The notes: generated by a model not told the origin, from the letters alone. A stretch of 29,923 nt of DNA from an uncultured Alistipes sp. (GCA_959604655.1 CAUHCL010000014.1:1-29923); one strand, 5' to 3'; positions 1 to 8,293 are shown, counted from the stretch's first letter. A program made the numbers and translations.

Positions 1-2
1 TG

Positions 3-34
3 CAAAGTAACACACTTTTTTATTCCTTTCCAAA
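3..34 (-). promoter_or_regulatory. Possible leftward promoter at the window edge
   Basis: Read on the minus strand, positions 3-10 give TTACTTTG, one mismatch from the Bacteroidota -7 box TAnnTTTG. A TTTG at 31-34 lies 20 bases upstream, which is the expected -33 spacing. It would drive a gene to the left of the window, which cannot be seen. The surrounding 60 bases are very AT-rich, as is usual for promoters in this GC-rich genome. Confidence 0.35.
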
Positions 35-186
35 TATTTATTAACCTTTTTTTACGCTTTTTTTATCCCCCACCACAACAGCCCCTGAAGATCAATGAAA
101 TACAGGAGAAAGAAAATCTGCGCCACCGAACCGTCTAAGGCCCATAAACGGGTCGCGACCGCGGCGCGCGACAAATGTCGGGCAGC

Positions 187-218
187 CTTGTTATTCTCGC
201 CGGATATGTATACATTTG
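187..218 (+). promoter_or_regulatory. Promoter of the 252-971 gene
   Basis: TACATTTG at 211-218 matches TAnnTTTG exactly. CTTG at 187-190 sits 20 bases upstream as a partial -33 box. The ATG at 252 follows about 33 bases later, a normal leader length. Confidence 0.6.
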
Positions 219-251
219 TAAAAGTTAATTACAGCAACCCAACAAATCGCT

Positions 252-971
252 ATGAAAAAACTATTATTTCTATTCGCGGCGCTGGCAATGTCGGTCGGCG
301 TATTCGCCCAAAACATGCGGGGGACCGTCTATCTCAAGAACGGCAGCATAATTCATGGAACGATCGTAGAGCTGGTGCCTGAAAAATCGGTGAAGATACT
401 TACCCGAGACGGCAACATATTCGCATACACCATGTCGGAGGTGGAAAAGATCACCAACGAAAGGGTTTCTACAAACTCTGTCGATCCGAACCGCGGGGGA
501 TATTCGAAATGGAACGGTCCCGAGACGGGATATCGCGGATTCGTCGACCTGAACTGGACCGTAGGCATAGGCGAATCTGCGGGCGCCGATTACATAGGAG
601 TGCTCACATCGCACGGCTACCAGATCTGTCCCTACATCTACACGGGTCTTGGCATCGGGGTCAACTATTTCTACAACGGTTCGGCCGTCAACATACCCAT
701 ATTCGCGGACATACGCAGCGACATATTGGAGGACAGGGCCGTCACGCCGTTCGTCGACCTGAAAATAGGATATTCGGTATTGGATGCCGAGGGATTGTAC
801 CTCTCGCCTTCGATCGGCTGCCGAATCAGAGCAAAGCGGGGCCTCGCATTCAATATAGGTGTGGGCTACACGTTGCAAAAATACAAATTCGAAATCTTCG
901 ACGGTTACGATTATTACGGTGGCAACCTCAATCTCGACGGCATCAGCATCCGCTTCGGGGTAGAATTCTGA
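252..971 (+). CDS. Exported beta-barrel-like protein of unknown function
   Basis: A 239-residue protein with a clear signal peptide (residues 1-19, cleavage probably after VFA before QN). Residues about 23-75 (GTVYLKNGSIIHGTIVE onward) form a short beta-rich domain of the 'LKNGS-x-I-x-G-x-I' kind often found at the N terminus of exported Bacteroidota proteins. Residues about 85-239 alternate hydrophobic and polar residues in Gly/Tyr-rich strands and end in Phe (RFGVEF), as expected for a small outer-membrane barrel of about eight strands. The start is the ATG just after the AT-rich promoter; an overlapping frame beginning at 95 would start upstream of that promoter and is rejected. It is a single gene with its own promoter and terminator. 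I do not recognise a specific function. Confidence 0.85.
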   Translation: MKKLLFLFAALAMSVGVFAQNMRGTVYLKNGSIIHGTIVELVPEKSVKILTRDGNIFAYTMSEVEKITNERVSTNSVDPNRGGYSKWNGPETGYRGFVDLNWTVGIGESAGADYIGVLTSHGYQICPYIYTGLGIGVNYFYNGSAVNIPIFADIRSDILEDRAVTPFVDLKIGYSVLDAEGLYLSPSIGCRIRAKRGLAFNIGVGYTLQKYKFEIFDGYDYYGGNLNLDGISIRFGVEF

Positions 972-990
972 TACGAAGCAAAATATCCCC

Positions 991-1046
991 AACGAAACGG
1001 CTCACCCCATGCTCCGAGAAGCGGACTTGGGGTGAGTTCGTTTTTC
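991..1046 (+). terminator. Terminator of the 252-971 gene
   Basis: CTCACCCCA at 1001-1009 pairs with TGGGGTGAG at 1028-1036. AACGAA at 991-996 pairs with TTCGTT at 1037-1042 across a 4-base bulge. The stem runs into a T tract (1041-1045). It lies 20 bases after the stop. The rest of the gap up to 1190 shows nothing I can assign. Confidence 0.7.
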
Positions 1047-1190
1047 GTCGGATAGGATTTTGCGGCAGTGCGGCGCCGATACATTATATATAACGCGGTG
1101 TGCGGGCCACAGCCGAAGAAACAAGCGGCCGCAAGCCCCTTGCCCGCTAACCCGAGGCTCGCGGCGTTTACGATGCGACACATGAACCGC

Positions 1191-1221
1191 AAAAAAAGCG
1201 GCGGCCCTTTCGGGTCGCCGC
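1191..1221 (-). terminator. Rho-independent terminator of gap
   Basis: On the minus strand the stem GCGGCG(1221-1216)/CGCCGC(1203-1198), continued by CCC/GGG around a GAAA tetraloop, is followed by seven T (1197-1191). It begins 26 bases after the gap stop codon. This is a textbook intrinsic terminator. Confidence 0.9.
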
Positions 1222-1246
1222 TCTGCATATCGGATAAGAATCGCGA

Positions 1247-2263
1247 TTACTTGTTGTAAGCCTTCATTACCGAGATCAGGTCGAGAACCTTGTTCGAGTA
1301 ACCCCACTCGTTGTCGTACCACGATACGACCTTAACGAAGGTGTCGGTCAAAGCGATACCGGCAGCCTTGTCGAAGATCGAGGTACGGGGATCGCCCAGG
1401 AAGTCCGACGATACGACAGCCTCCTCGGTGTAACCCAGAACGCCCTTCAGCTCGCCCTCCGAAGCCTCTTTCATGGCTGCGCAGATCTCGTCGTACTTGG
1501 CGGGCTTTGCGAGGTTTACAGTCAGGTCGACAACCGATACGTCCAGCGTGGGAACACGCATCGACATACCCGTCAGTTTGCCGTTGAGCTCGGGGATAAC
1601 CTTACCTACGGCCTTGGCAGCGCCCGTCGACGAGGGGATGATGTTGCCCGAAGCGGCACGGCCGCCGCGCCAGTCCTTCATCGAGGGACCGTCTACGGTC
1701 TTCTGGGTAGCGGTGGTCGAGTGAACGGTGGTCATCAGACCGTCGGTGATACCGAACTTGTCGTTCAGAACCTTGGCGATGGGAGCCAGGCAGTTGGTGG
1801 TGCAAGATGCGTTAGAAACGATCTTCTGACCTGCGTAGGTGTTGGTGTTCACACCGCATACGAACATGGGGGTAGCGTCCTTCGAGGGAGCCGACATAAC
1901 CACGTACTTGGCACCTGCGGCGATGTGAGCCTGAGCCTTCTCCTCGGTGAGGAACAGACCCGTAGACTCTACCACGTACTCTGCGCCTACCTCGTCCCAC
2001 TTCAGCTGCGAGGGATCCTTCTCGGCGGTTACGCGGATAGCCTTGCCGTTAACGATGAGCTGGTTCTTCTCGGTGCAAGAGTCGATCGTACCGTTGAACT
2101 GGCCGTGCATGGTGTCGTACTTGAGCATGTAAGCCAAGTAGTCCACGGGGCAGAGGTCGTTGATACCTACTACATCATACTTGTCGGTCTGAGTGCAAGC
2201 TGCACGGAATACCATACGGCCGATACGTCCGAAACCGTTGATACCAATCTTAATCTGTGACAT
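1247..2263 (-). CDS. gap: Glyceraldehyde-3-phosphate dehydrogenase, type I
   Basis: A 338-residue cytosolic enzyme that oxidises and phosphorylates glyceraldehyde 3-phosphate to 1,3-bisphosphoglycerate using NAD+ in glycolysis and gluconeogenesis. The nucleotide-binding motif GFGRIGR lies at residues 10-16, and an Asp at 36 fits NAD preference. The catalytic motif SNASCTTNC puts the active cysteine at Cys154, with the partner His181 in TTVHSTTATQ and the C-terminal WYDNEWGYSN signature. Length matches the family. Codon use differs from neighbours: CGT for Arg and GGT for Gly are common, where other genes in the window prefer CGC and GGC. That is the usual sign of a very highly expressed gene. 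It is monocistronic, with a strong promoter and terminator. Confidence 0.98.
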   Translation of the reverse strand: MSQIKIGINGFGRIGRMVFRAACTQTDKYDVVGINDLCPVDYLAYMLKYDTMHGQFNGTIDSCTEKNQLIVNGKAIRVTAEKDPSQLKWDEVGAEYVVESTGLFLTEEKAQAHIAAGAKYVVMSAPSKDATPMFVCGVNTNTYAGQKIVSNASCTTNCLAPIAKVLNDKFGITDGLMTTVHSTTATQKTVDGPSMKDWRGGRAASGNIIPSSTGAAKAVGKVIPELNGKLTGMSMRVPTLDVSVVDLTVNLAKPAKYDEICAAMKEASEGELKGVLGYTEEAVVSSDFLGDPRTSIFDKAAGIALTDTFVKVVSWYDNEWGYSNKVLDLISVMKAYNK

Positions 2264-2307
2264 AATTTAGTTTGTTATATTAGAACTCTGTTATTTTTTT
2301 CACACCG

Positions 2308-2338
2308 CAAAGATACATACTTTCGCGTGTTTTTCAAA
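2308..2338 (-). promoter_or_regulatory. Consensus promoter of gap
   Basis: On the minus strand TTTG (2338-2335) is followed after 19 bases by TATCTTTG (2315-2308). Both boxes and the spacing match the Bacteroidota housekeeping promoter. The ATG at 2263 lies about 45 bases downstream. It is the best promoter in the window, consistent with high expression. Confidence 0.85.
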
Positions 2339-2374
2339 ATTTTTTGTTAATTATATGCGATTCGGCCGATTTCA

Positions 2375-2394
2375 TGCCGCACGGGTACGGCACG
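2375..2394. repeat. Short imperfect palindrome, copy 1
   Basis: TGCCGCACGGGTACGGCACG. A nearly identical 19-base copy lies at 5993-6011, one G shorter. TGCCG and CGGCA form the arms. Both copies are close to the 3' end of a gene, here about 50 bases beyond the stop of the ABC ATPase. It may be part of a transcript end, but no T tract follows. Confidence 0.35.
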
Positions 2395-2442
2395 GGCGGC
2401 ATCCGAACGTTCCGATCATGTCAAATATCGTGCGGGAGAGGG

Positions 2443-3219
2443 TTAACGGCGCTGCGAAGCCTCGTATTCCTCGACCTTTTTCGCGCGCTTGGCCATCGCC
2501 GAAGCGAACACGAAGTCGTTGAGCTCGCGGTTGTCGGCATGCAGTATGTCGTTCTTGGAGCCTTCCCACCACTTGTTGCCCTCGTAGATGAACACGATCT
2601 TCTCGCCGATCTCCATCACCGAATTCATGTCGTGGGTGTTGATGATGGTGGTCATGTCGTATTCCTCGGTTATGTCGCGGATGAGGTTGTCGATCACGAT
2701 CGAGGTCTGCGGGTCGAGTCCCGAGTTGGGCTCGTCGCAGAACAGATAGCGCGGATTGAGCACTATGGCGCGGGCTATGGCCACGCGCTTCACCATGCCG
2801 CCGCTCAGCTCCGAGGGGTAGAGTTTGTGGGCATTGTCGAGATTCACGCGCTTGAGACAGAAGTTCACCCGTTCGAGCTTTTCTTCCTCCGACTGCTCGG
2901 TGAACAGGTCGAGCGGCAGCTTGACATTCTCCACCACGGTGGACGAATCGAGCAGCGCGCCGCCCTGGAATATCATCCCCACATCCTTGCGGATGGCCTT
3001 GCGGGACTTGAAGTCGAGCGTCGAGAAGCACACGTCATCGTAGAATATGGCGCCCGAGTCGATCTCGTGCAGCCCCACCAGACTTTTAAGCAGCACCGTC
3101 TTGCCCGAACCGCTGCGGCCGATGATGAGATTGGTGCGCCCCGTGAGGAACTCCACCGAAATGTCTTTCAGCACCGTACGTCCGTCGAACGACTTGACTA
3201 TGTTTTGCGCCTTTATCAT
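2443..3219 (-). CDS. MlaF-type ABC transporter ATP-binding protein
   Basis: A 258-residue ATPase that should energise the adjacent permease in phospholipid (Mla-type) transport between the membranes. Walker A GRSGSGKT is at residues 34-41, the Q-loop at FQGG (Q85), the signature LSGGM at 138-142, Walker B YLFCDEP at 158-164, the D-loop SGLDP just after, and the switch histidine His196 in INTHD. The signature has Met in place of the usual Gln, a feature I associate with MlaF/Mkl-type ATPases. The ATG (3219) directly follows the TAA of the upstream permease (3220), so the two are translationally coupled. A C-terminal tail of about 20 charged residues follows the ATPase fold. No MCE/MlaD substrate-binding protein is encoded next to it. 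Confidence 0.9.
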   Translation of the reverse strand: MIKAQNIVKSFDGRTVLKDISVEFLTGRTNLIIGRSGSGKTVLLKSLVGLHEIDSGAIFYDDVCFSTLDFKSRKAIRKDVGMIFQGGALLDSSTVVENVKLPLDLFTEQSEEEKLERVNFCLKRVNLDNAHKLYPSELSGGMVKRVAIARAIVLNPRYLFCDEPNSGLDPQTSIVIDNLIRDITEEYDMTTIINTHDMNSVMEIGEKIVFIYEGNKWWEGSKNDILHADNRELNDFVFASAMAKRAKKVEEYEASQRR

Positions 3220-3954
3220 TTACGTGAGCAGCAGTTGCGTAAGTATGAGGTTGAATATCATTATGACTATCGAGCTCGACACCACGGCGCGCGTGGAGGC
3301 CTTTCCCACCTCCAGCGAGTTGCCCTTGGTGTAGTAGCCGCAGTAGGCCGATATGCTGGTTATGATGAACGCGAACACGGCGATCTTGATGAGCGAGTAG
3401 ATCACCTCCCACATCACGAAGCAGTATTGCAGTCCCTCGATGTAGTCGGCGGGGATCATTATGCCCGTCAGCACCGCGATGAGGTAGCCGCCCGCCATGC
3501 CGATGAGCATGCTGAAGATGGTAAGGAACGGGAAGAACACCACCGTGGCCACTATCTTGGGCAGGATGAGGTACGACGCCGAGTTCACGCCCATGATCTC
3601 CAGCGCGTCGATCTGCTCGGTGATGCGCATGGTGCCTATCTCCGAGGCGATGTTGGAGCCCACCTTGCCCGCGAGGATGAGGGCCACGACCGTCGACGAG
3701 AACTCCAGAGTCATGGTCTCGCGCGTGGCATAGCCGATGAGGTAGCGCGGAATGAAAGGCGATTCGAGGCTTATGGACATCTGCAACGTGATGGCCGCGC
3801 CGATGAACACCGAGATGATGGCCGTGAGACCTATGGAGTTGAGACCCAGCGCCTCCATCTCGTAGAATATGCGTTCACGGTAGATCCGCATCTTTTCGGG
3901 ACGCGAAAACACCTTCTGCATCAGCAGGAAATATCTGCCTATCGATTCGAACAT
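3220..3954 (-). CDS. MlaE-family lipid ABC transporter permease
   Basis: A 244-residue inner-membrane permease of the MlaE/TTG2B family, partner of the ATPase that follows it. The family motif EIGTMRITEQIDALEIMG lies at residues 105-122. Hydrophobic helices are visible at about 41-62, 84-100, 130-165 and 184-206, plus a C-terminal one ending in TQLLLT. The frame stays open to a TTG at 3990, but I place the start at the ATG at 3954. It gives MFESIGRYFLLM, the usual N terminus of the family, and fits the promoter at 4011-4042 with a leader of about 50 bases. It is cotranscribed with the ATPase gene. Confidence 0.9.
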   Translation of the reverse strand: MFESIGRYFLLMQKVFSRPEKMRIYRERIFYEMEALGLNSIGLTAIISVFIGAAITLQMSISLESPFIPRYLIGYATRETMTLEFSSTVVALILAGKVGSNIASEIGTMRITEQIDALEIMGVNSASYLILPKIVATVVFFPFLTIFSMLIGMAGGYLIAVLTGIMIPADYIEGLQYCFVMWEVIYSLIKIAVFAFIITSISAYCGYYTKGNSLEVGKASTRAVVSSSIVIMIFNLILTQLLLT

Positions 3955-4010
3955 ATCGTTAAAACGACGAGCCGCGGAGTGTGGCGACAATCCGTCGGCA
4001 TCGTGACGGG

Positions 4011-4042
4011 CAAAATTATGGAATTATTTTCAATTCGCCAAA
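4011..4042 (-). promoter_or_regulatory. Promoter of the mlaE-mlaF pair
   Basis: On the minus strand TTTG (4042-4039), 20 bases, then TAATTTTG (4018-4011). It lies between the DUF4834-like gene (stop at 4119) and the permease start at 3954, so the transporter pair has its own promoter. Confidence 0.65.
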
Positions 4043-4118
4043 ATCGTGCCTGCGGGGCGGGCAGGCGGGGTATTGTCGCGATCCGAATGACCGCGCGGCC
4101 CGCTCGTCGGAGATATAT

Positions 4119-4520
4119 TTACTCCGTCTCGTTCTTCTTCTCGCTCTCCACTTCCTCGAATTCCACGTAGTCGCCCACATTGGACTTCACGCGCTTCTCC
4201 CTCACCGAGGCGGTGTATATCTTCACGTCGCCCGCGCTGCGTTCGCCCCTCTCGCGCCGCGAATAGCGATTGTTCGGATCGTACCCCTCGCCGAAGTTGC
4301 GGGCTGCCTCCTCCTCGATACGGCGCCCCATGCGGCGCAGGCGGAAGAGCATGATGACTGGCCACGCCACCAGAAGCAGCGCGAGGACGAGTACGCCTAT
4401 GAGCAGCGCCCCGAAAAACGAGGGCACGAATACCGCCAGCATGACGATGATGACCACCGTCAGGGGATTGTTTCTGACGAAAGATGCCATAGCGTCGATC
4501 AGAGCCGAAAATATGTTCAT
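4119..4520 (-). CDS. Small membrane protein, DUF4834-like
   Basis: A 133-residue protein. After a short N-terminal segment, two hydrophobic helices follow closely (about residues 20-40 and 41-62, VVIIVMLAVFVPSFF and LLIGVLVLALLLVAWP). The remainder is a charged, probably cytoplasmic tail rich in Arg and Glu that ends EKKNETE. Size, the helical pair and the charged tail resemble the Bacteroidota DUF4834 family; this is from memory and not checked. The frame is open back to a TTG at 4553, but that codon lies inside the promoter, so the ATG at 4520 is the start. Function is unknown. It precedes the lipid transporter pair on the same strand, but a separate promoter between them weakens any functional link. 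Confidence 0.75.
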   Translation of the reverse strand: MNIFSALIDAMASFVRNNPLTVVIIVMLAVFVPSFFGALLIGVLVLALLLVAWPVIMLFRLRRMGRRIEEEAARNFGEGYDPNNRYSRRERGERSAGDVKIYTASVREKRVKSNVGDYVEFEEVESEKKNETE

Positions 4521-4550
4521 AATGCGGTGCCGAATTAATTGTATCCTTTG

Positions 4551-4558
4551 CAAAAATA
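4551..4558 (-). promoter_or_regulatory. -7 box of the DUF4834-like gene
   Basis: TATTTTTG on the minus strand matches TAnnTTTG. TTTA about 20 bases upstream (4581-4578) is a weak -33. The ATG at 4520 lies about 30 bases downstream, which rules out the TTG at 4553 as the start. Confidence 0.6.
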
Positions 4559-4611
4559 CAAAAAAATCGCCATTCCGTAAAAGATATGCTTCGTGTGTGG
4601 ATAAAAAGTGT

Positions 4612-4619
4612 TATTTTTG
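4612..4619 (+). promoter_or_regulatory. -7 box of purB
   Basis: TATTTTTG matches TAnnTTTG, 23 bases before the purB ATG. No clear -33 TTTG is seen. With the box at 4551-4558 it forms a divergent promoter pair in an AT-rich gap. Confidence 0.6.
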
Positions 4620-4642
4620 ACGACTAATTAACACACATCGAT

Positions 4643-5989
4643 ATGTCACACCAACTTTTAGCCGTTTCGCCCGTGGACGGCCGATATAACAGAGTCACGG
4701 CGGTCCTGTCCGACTATTTTTCGGAATATGCGCTCATCCGCTATCGCGTGCGCGTCGAGGTAGAGTATTTCATCGCCCTGTGCCGTCTGCCCCTGCCGCA
4801 GCTGCGCGAGGTGCCCGAATCGGCATTCGCCGAGCTGCGCAAGCTCTACACCGAATTCACCATGGCCGACGCCGAGCATGTGAAGGAGATCGAGAGCGTC
4901 ACCAACCACGACGTGAAGGCCGTCGAATATCTGCTCAAGGAGAAGTTGGAAGCGCTGGGTCTGAACCGATTCCGCGAGTTCGTGCACTTCGGCCTGACCT
5001 CGCAGGACATAAACAACACCGCCACTCCGCTGCTGCTCAAGGAGGCGCTGGCCGATGTCTACAAACCCGCTCTGGAGGGCATCGTGGCCGAGCTGCGCGA
5101 GATGGCCGATCGGTGGAGCGACGTGCCTATGCTGGCCCACACCCACGGACAGCCCGCGTCGCCGACGCGCCTGGGCAAGGAGTTCCGCGTGTTCGTCGAG
5201 CGACTGGAGAAGCAGATCGCGCAGCTCGACGCCGTGGCTCCCGCCGCCAAGTTCGGCGGTGCGACGGGCGGATTCAACGCCCACCACGTGGCCTATCCCG
5301 AGATCGACTGGGTGGCTTTCGGCAACTCGTTCGTGAACGACACGCTGGGCCTCTCGCGCTCGCAGTACACCACGCAGATAGAGCATTACGACAATCTGGC
5401 CGCCACGTTCGACGCCCTGAAGCGCATCAACACCGTTCTGGTCGATCTGGCGCGCGACATGTGGACATATATTTCGATGGAGTACTTCCGCCAGAAGGTG
5501 AAAGCGGGCGAGGTGGGATCGAGCGCCATGCCCCACAAGGTCAACCCCATCGATTTCGAGAACGCCGAGGGTAATTTCGGCATGGCCAACGCCGTCTACG
5601 AGTTCCTCGCGGCCAAGCTGCCCGTATCGCGCATGCAGCGCGATTTGACCGACTCCACGGTTCTGCGCAACGCGGGCGTGCCCGTTGCGCACTCGCTCAT
5701 CGGCTTCGCGTCGCTGCGCAAGGGACTGGGCAAGGTGATCCTGAACGAGGCCAAGCTGGCGGCCGATCTGGAGGACAACTGGGCCGTGGTGGCCGAGGCC
5801 ATGCAGACCATCCTGCGCCGCGAGTCGTACCCCAATCCCTACGAGGCCCTGAAGGCACTGACCCGCACGGGAGGCCACATTACCGAGCAGACCATACGCG
5901 AGTTCGTCGAGACGCTCGACGTGGCCGAGAGCGTCAAGGCCGAGCTGCGCGCCATCACGCCCCATAATTATATAGGTATGGTGAAATAA
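4643..5989 (+). CDS. purB: Adenylosuccinate lyase
   Basis: A 448-residue cytosolic enzyme of purine synthesis. It removes fumarate from SAICAR and from adenylosuccinate. The fumarase/aspartase superfamily signature SSAMPHKVNPIDFENAEGN lies at residues 293-311, with the catalytic serine in the flexible loop at 293/294. HTHGQPASPT at 166-175 carries the catalytic histidine (His168 by comparison with the family), and TSQDINNTA is at 119-127. Length and motif pattern match the E. coli-type PurB (about 456 residues). It is a single gene with its own promoter and a strong terminator. The ATG at 4643 gives the expected N terminus (AVSPVDGRY). Confidence 0.98.
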   Translation: MSHQLLAVSPVDGRYNRVTAVLSDYFSEYALIRYRVRVEVEYFIALCRLPLPQLREVPESAFAELRKLYTEFTMADAEHVKEIESVTNHDVKAVEYLLKEKLEALGLNRFREFVHFGLTSQDINNTATPLLLKEALADVYKPALEGIVAELREMADRWSDVPMLAHTHGQPASPTRLGKEFRVFVERLEKQIAQLDAVAPAAKFGGATGGFNAHHVAYPEIDWVAFGNSFVNDTLGLSRSQYTTQIEHYDNLAATFDALKRINTVLVDLARDMWTYISMEYFRQKVKAGEVGSSAMPHKVNPIDFENAEGNFGMANAVYEFLAAKLPVSRMQRDLTDSTVLRNAGVPVAHSLIGFASLRKGLGKVILNEAKLAADLEDNWAVVAEAMQTILRRESYPNPYEALKALTRTGGHITEQTIREFVETLDVAESVKAELRAITPHNYIGMVK

Positions 5990-5992
5990 TCC

Positions 5993-6011
5993 TGCCGCAC
6001 GGTACGGCACG
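5993..6011. repeat. Short imperfect palindrome, copy 2
   Basis: TGCCGCACGGTACGGCACG, differing from the copy at 2375-2394 only by one missing G. It starts three bases after the purB stop and directly precedes the terminator stem. Confidence 0.35.
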
Positions 6012-6012
6012 A

Positions 6013-6049
6013 AAAATCCCCCTGCTCCTTGAACGGGCAGGGGGATTTT
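6013..6049. terminator. Bidirectional terminator between purB and the hexosaminidase gene
   Basis: AAAATCCCCCTGC (6013-6025) pairs perfectly with GCAGGGGGATTTT (6037-6049) around an 11-base loop. The A and T ends provide a U tract in both directions, so it can end purB (+) and the convergent hexosaminidase transcript (-). Confidence 0.9.
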
Positions 6050-6066
6050 CATTCTCCGTCCGCCGT

Positions 6067-8244
6067 CTACAACTTGGGGAACACCATCGGGGCCTGCACG
6101 GTGACGAAGGCCGCGCCGTTGCCGTCGGTGGTGCACACCACCCGCACGGCCTTTATCGGCCGCGACGGATTGTCTATCGCCCCGCCGCCGTTTTTCAACT
6201 CGCACACGCGGCGGAACGTCACGCCGTCCTCGCTCACCTCCATGTATCCCGAATTGAACACATACCGCGGCAATTGCAGATTGCCCGTGCGGACCTCCAG
6301 TCGGCGGCACTCGACGGGTTTCTCGAAGGTATAGAGGATCCAGTCGCCCGCGCGCGAGGTGCGCGAAGTGCGCGCTATGCGGCCGTAGCTCTCGGCATTG
6401 GAATAGGGGAAACGCTCGCTCTGCGCGACCGACGAGGTGATGTGCACCTTCGGCTGCGCCATGCGGAAGCGCCCCGCCACGCCCGCCTCGGGGCTGCGCG
6501 CGCCGCCGTACACGCTGCGGAACGAATAGCGCTGCGGCTTATCGGTGCGTATCGGCCCCTCGTAGGGACGCTCGCCCGCTTCGCCTATCACACTGTAATA
6601 TATGCGAGATCGGTCGTCGGTCGATGCCGTCAGCACTCCGTCGGCATACTTCACCGCAGGCGGAAAGAGGCGGAAATCGATGCCCATTTCGGCCATGCGG
6701 CTGCAATGACTGCTCGTAAGACGCGAATAAAACTCCGCCCAGCCGCCGCTGCGGCCGCGCCACGCCAGCTCGCTGAGCGCGCATATGCGCGGATAGGTCT
6801 GGTAATAGATAAAATCGTAATCGATGTCGGCGTCGCGCTGCGACAGATAGACCTCGCTCCAGAAATTGGCCTGCACCCCCGCCACATTGCGCATCTCGGC
6901 CTCGGTGAAGCCCTGCTCGGCGAAATCGAACGACAGCACCTTTTTGGCATCGAACACTGCGGCCCAGTCGTGCCCCGCCTCGCGCGGCGTCTGACGCATG
7001 TCGAAATAGAACCATGCCCCGGGCAGCACCACGGTCGAATATCCCTCGCGCGCCGACTTGCGGCACGCGCCGACATCCTTCCACGCGTAAACGAGAGCCT
7101 TGCGGTCGAGACCGCCCGAATTTATCGCCTCGTTCCACACGCACGGTATCTTGCCGCGCGCCTCGACCATGCGCGCCACGCGATTCATGAAATACTCCTG
7201 CAACTCGGCGCCGCTTCCGATGCCGCGGGCCGCCATGAGCGCCTTGCAGTCGGGGCACGACATCCATTGCGAGGCATCCACCTCGTCGCCGCCGATATGG
7301 AAGTACCGCGACGGAAAGAGTTCGGCCAGCTCGCCTATCACGTCGTCCAACAATTCGTAGTTGCTCTCCTTGGCCGCGCACAGCACGTTGCGCGTATCGT
7401 AACCGTCGGAGGCCTTGAGCGACGGCGTGTAGCCGCACAGCACCTCGGGATGCACGCTCGCCAGATCGAGGCTGTGCCCGGGAAGATCGATCTCGGGGAT
7501 GATCTCGACGTTGCGCACGGCGGCGTACTCCACCAGATCGCGCATCTGCTCCTGCGTGTAGTATCCGCCGTAGCGTTCGTCCCAGCGGCCGTAGCGCGGA
7601 GCCACGGGCGAGTCGCCGCCGCGGAATCCCCCGACTTCGGCCAGCTCGGGGTGCGACTTTATCTCTATGCGCCACGCCTCGTCGTCCGACAGATGCAGGT
7701 GCAGCTTGTTGATCTTGTGGTGGGCCAGATTGTCGACGAAACGTTTCACCTCGTCGATCTCCATCCACGTGCGGCACACGTCGAGCATGAATCCGCGGTA
7801 GGCGAAACGCGGTTCGTCGGCCACGCGGCACGCCCCCGCCATCACGGGCAGCGTCAAGGCATGCGAATAGACCTTCGCGGGCAGAAGCTGCAACAGGGTC
7901 TCGATGCCGTTCTGCACTCCCGCGGCCGATCCGCTCTCGATCGTTATGCCCTCGGCGCCGATGTCGAGCACATAGGCCTCGGCCGCGAGATTTTTATTCG
8001 TCCCGAGCACAATATTTCCCGCCGACGCTCCGTTATATTCCTGAACCGACAGCGGAAGATATTCCGCGAGGTACATTGCCGAGGGACGGAGTTCAGGGTA
8101 GTGTGTAATCTTAGTTGTTGTTAGTATGGTAAATACTCCGTCCCTTTTCTTATACTCCCGCGGCGCGGGAACGATGTCGGCGGCACGGGCCGCGACCGAA
8201 AAGATCATGGCCGAAACGGCAAAAAATAGAGTTCGAAATCCCAT
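6067..8244 (-). CDS. Beta-N-acetylhexosaminidase, GH20
   Basis: A 725-residue exported glycosidase that removes terminal beta-linked GlcNAc or GalNAc, by family knowledge through substrate-assisted catalysis. Signal peptide residues 1-21 (cleavage after ARA). An N-terminal GH20b domain covers about 23-140, and the catalytic barrel about 145-480. The catalytic pair Asp320-Glu321 lies in HIGGDEVDASQW, preceded by PEIDLPGHS at 250-258. Residues about 560-725 form beta-rich modules, the last resembling an F5/8-type (discoidin) sandwich (YMEVSEDGVTFRRV). In a gut Bacteroidota the likely substrates are mucin or host N-glycans, which is inference. It is a lone gene, divergent from mazG. Confidence 0.93.
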   Translation of the reverse strand: MGFRTLFFAVSAMIFSVAARAADIVPAPREYKKRDGVFTILTTTKITHYPELRPSAMYLAEYLPLSVQEYNGASAGNIVLGTNKNLAAEAYVLDIGAEGITIESGSAAGVQNGIETLLQLLPAKVYSHALTLPVMAGACRVADEPRFAYRGFMLDVCRTWMEIDEVKRFVDNLAHHKINKLHLHLSDDEAWRIEIKSHPELAEVGGFRGGDSPVAPRYGRWDERYGGYYTQEQMRDLVEYAAVRNVEIIPEIDLPGHSLDLASVHPEVLCGYTPSLKASDGYDTRNVLCAAKESNYELLDDVIGELAELFPSRYFHIGGDEVDASQWMSCPDCKALMAARGIGSGAELQEYFMNRVARMVEARGKIPCVWNEAINSGGLDRKALVYAWKDVGACRKSAREGYSTVVLPGAWFYFDMRQTPREAGHDWAAVFDAKKVLSFDFAEQGFTEAEMRNVAGVQANFWSEVYLSQRDADIDYDFIYYQTYPRICALSELAWRGRSGGWAEFYSRLTSSHCSRMAEMGIDFRLFPPAVKYADGVLTASTDDRSRIYYSVIGEAGERPYEGPIRTDKPQRYSFRSVYGGARSPEAGVAGRFRMAQPKVHITSSVAQSERFPYSNAESYGRIARTSRTSRAGDWILYTFEKPVECRRLEVRTGNLQLPRYVFNSGYMEVSEDGVTFRRVCELKNGGGAIDNPSRPIKAVRVVCTTDGNGAAFVTVQAPMVFPKL

Positions 8245-8265
8245 ATCGCAAAAAATTATTCATCG

Positions 8266-8273
8266 CAAAGTTA
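8266..8273 (-). promoter_or_regulatory. -7 box of the GH20 gene
   Basis: TAACTTTG on the minus strand, 22 bases before the ATG at 8244. No clear -33. It is back to back with the mazG promoter. Confidence 0.55.
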
Positions 8274-8293
8274 CCATTTCCGACGGAAAATAA

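Noticed and set aside
3955..3990. TTG start of the MlaE-type permease at 3990
   Set aside because: The ATG at 3954 gives the conserved N terminus. The extra 12 residues have no family support.
4521..4553. TTG start of the DUF4834-like gene at 4553
   Set aside because: It overlaps the promoter -7 box, so it would not be transcribed in frame with a leader.
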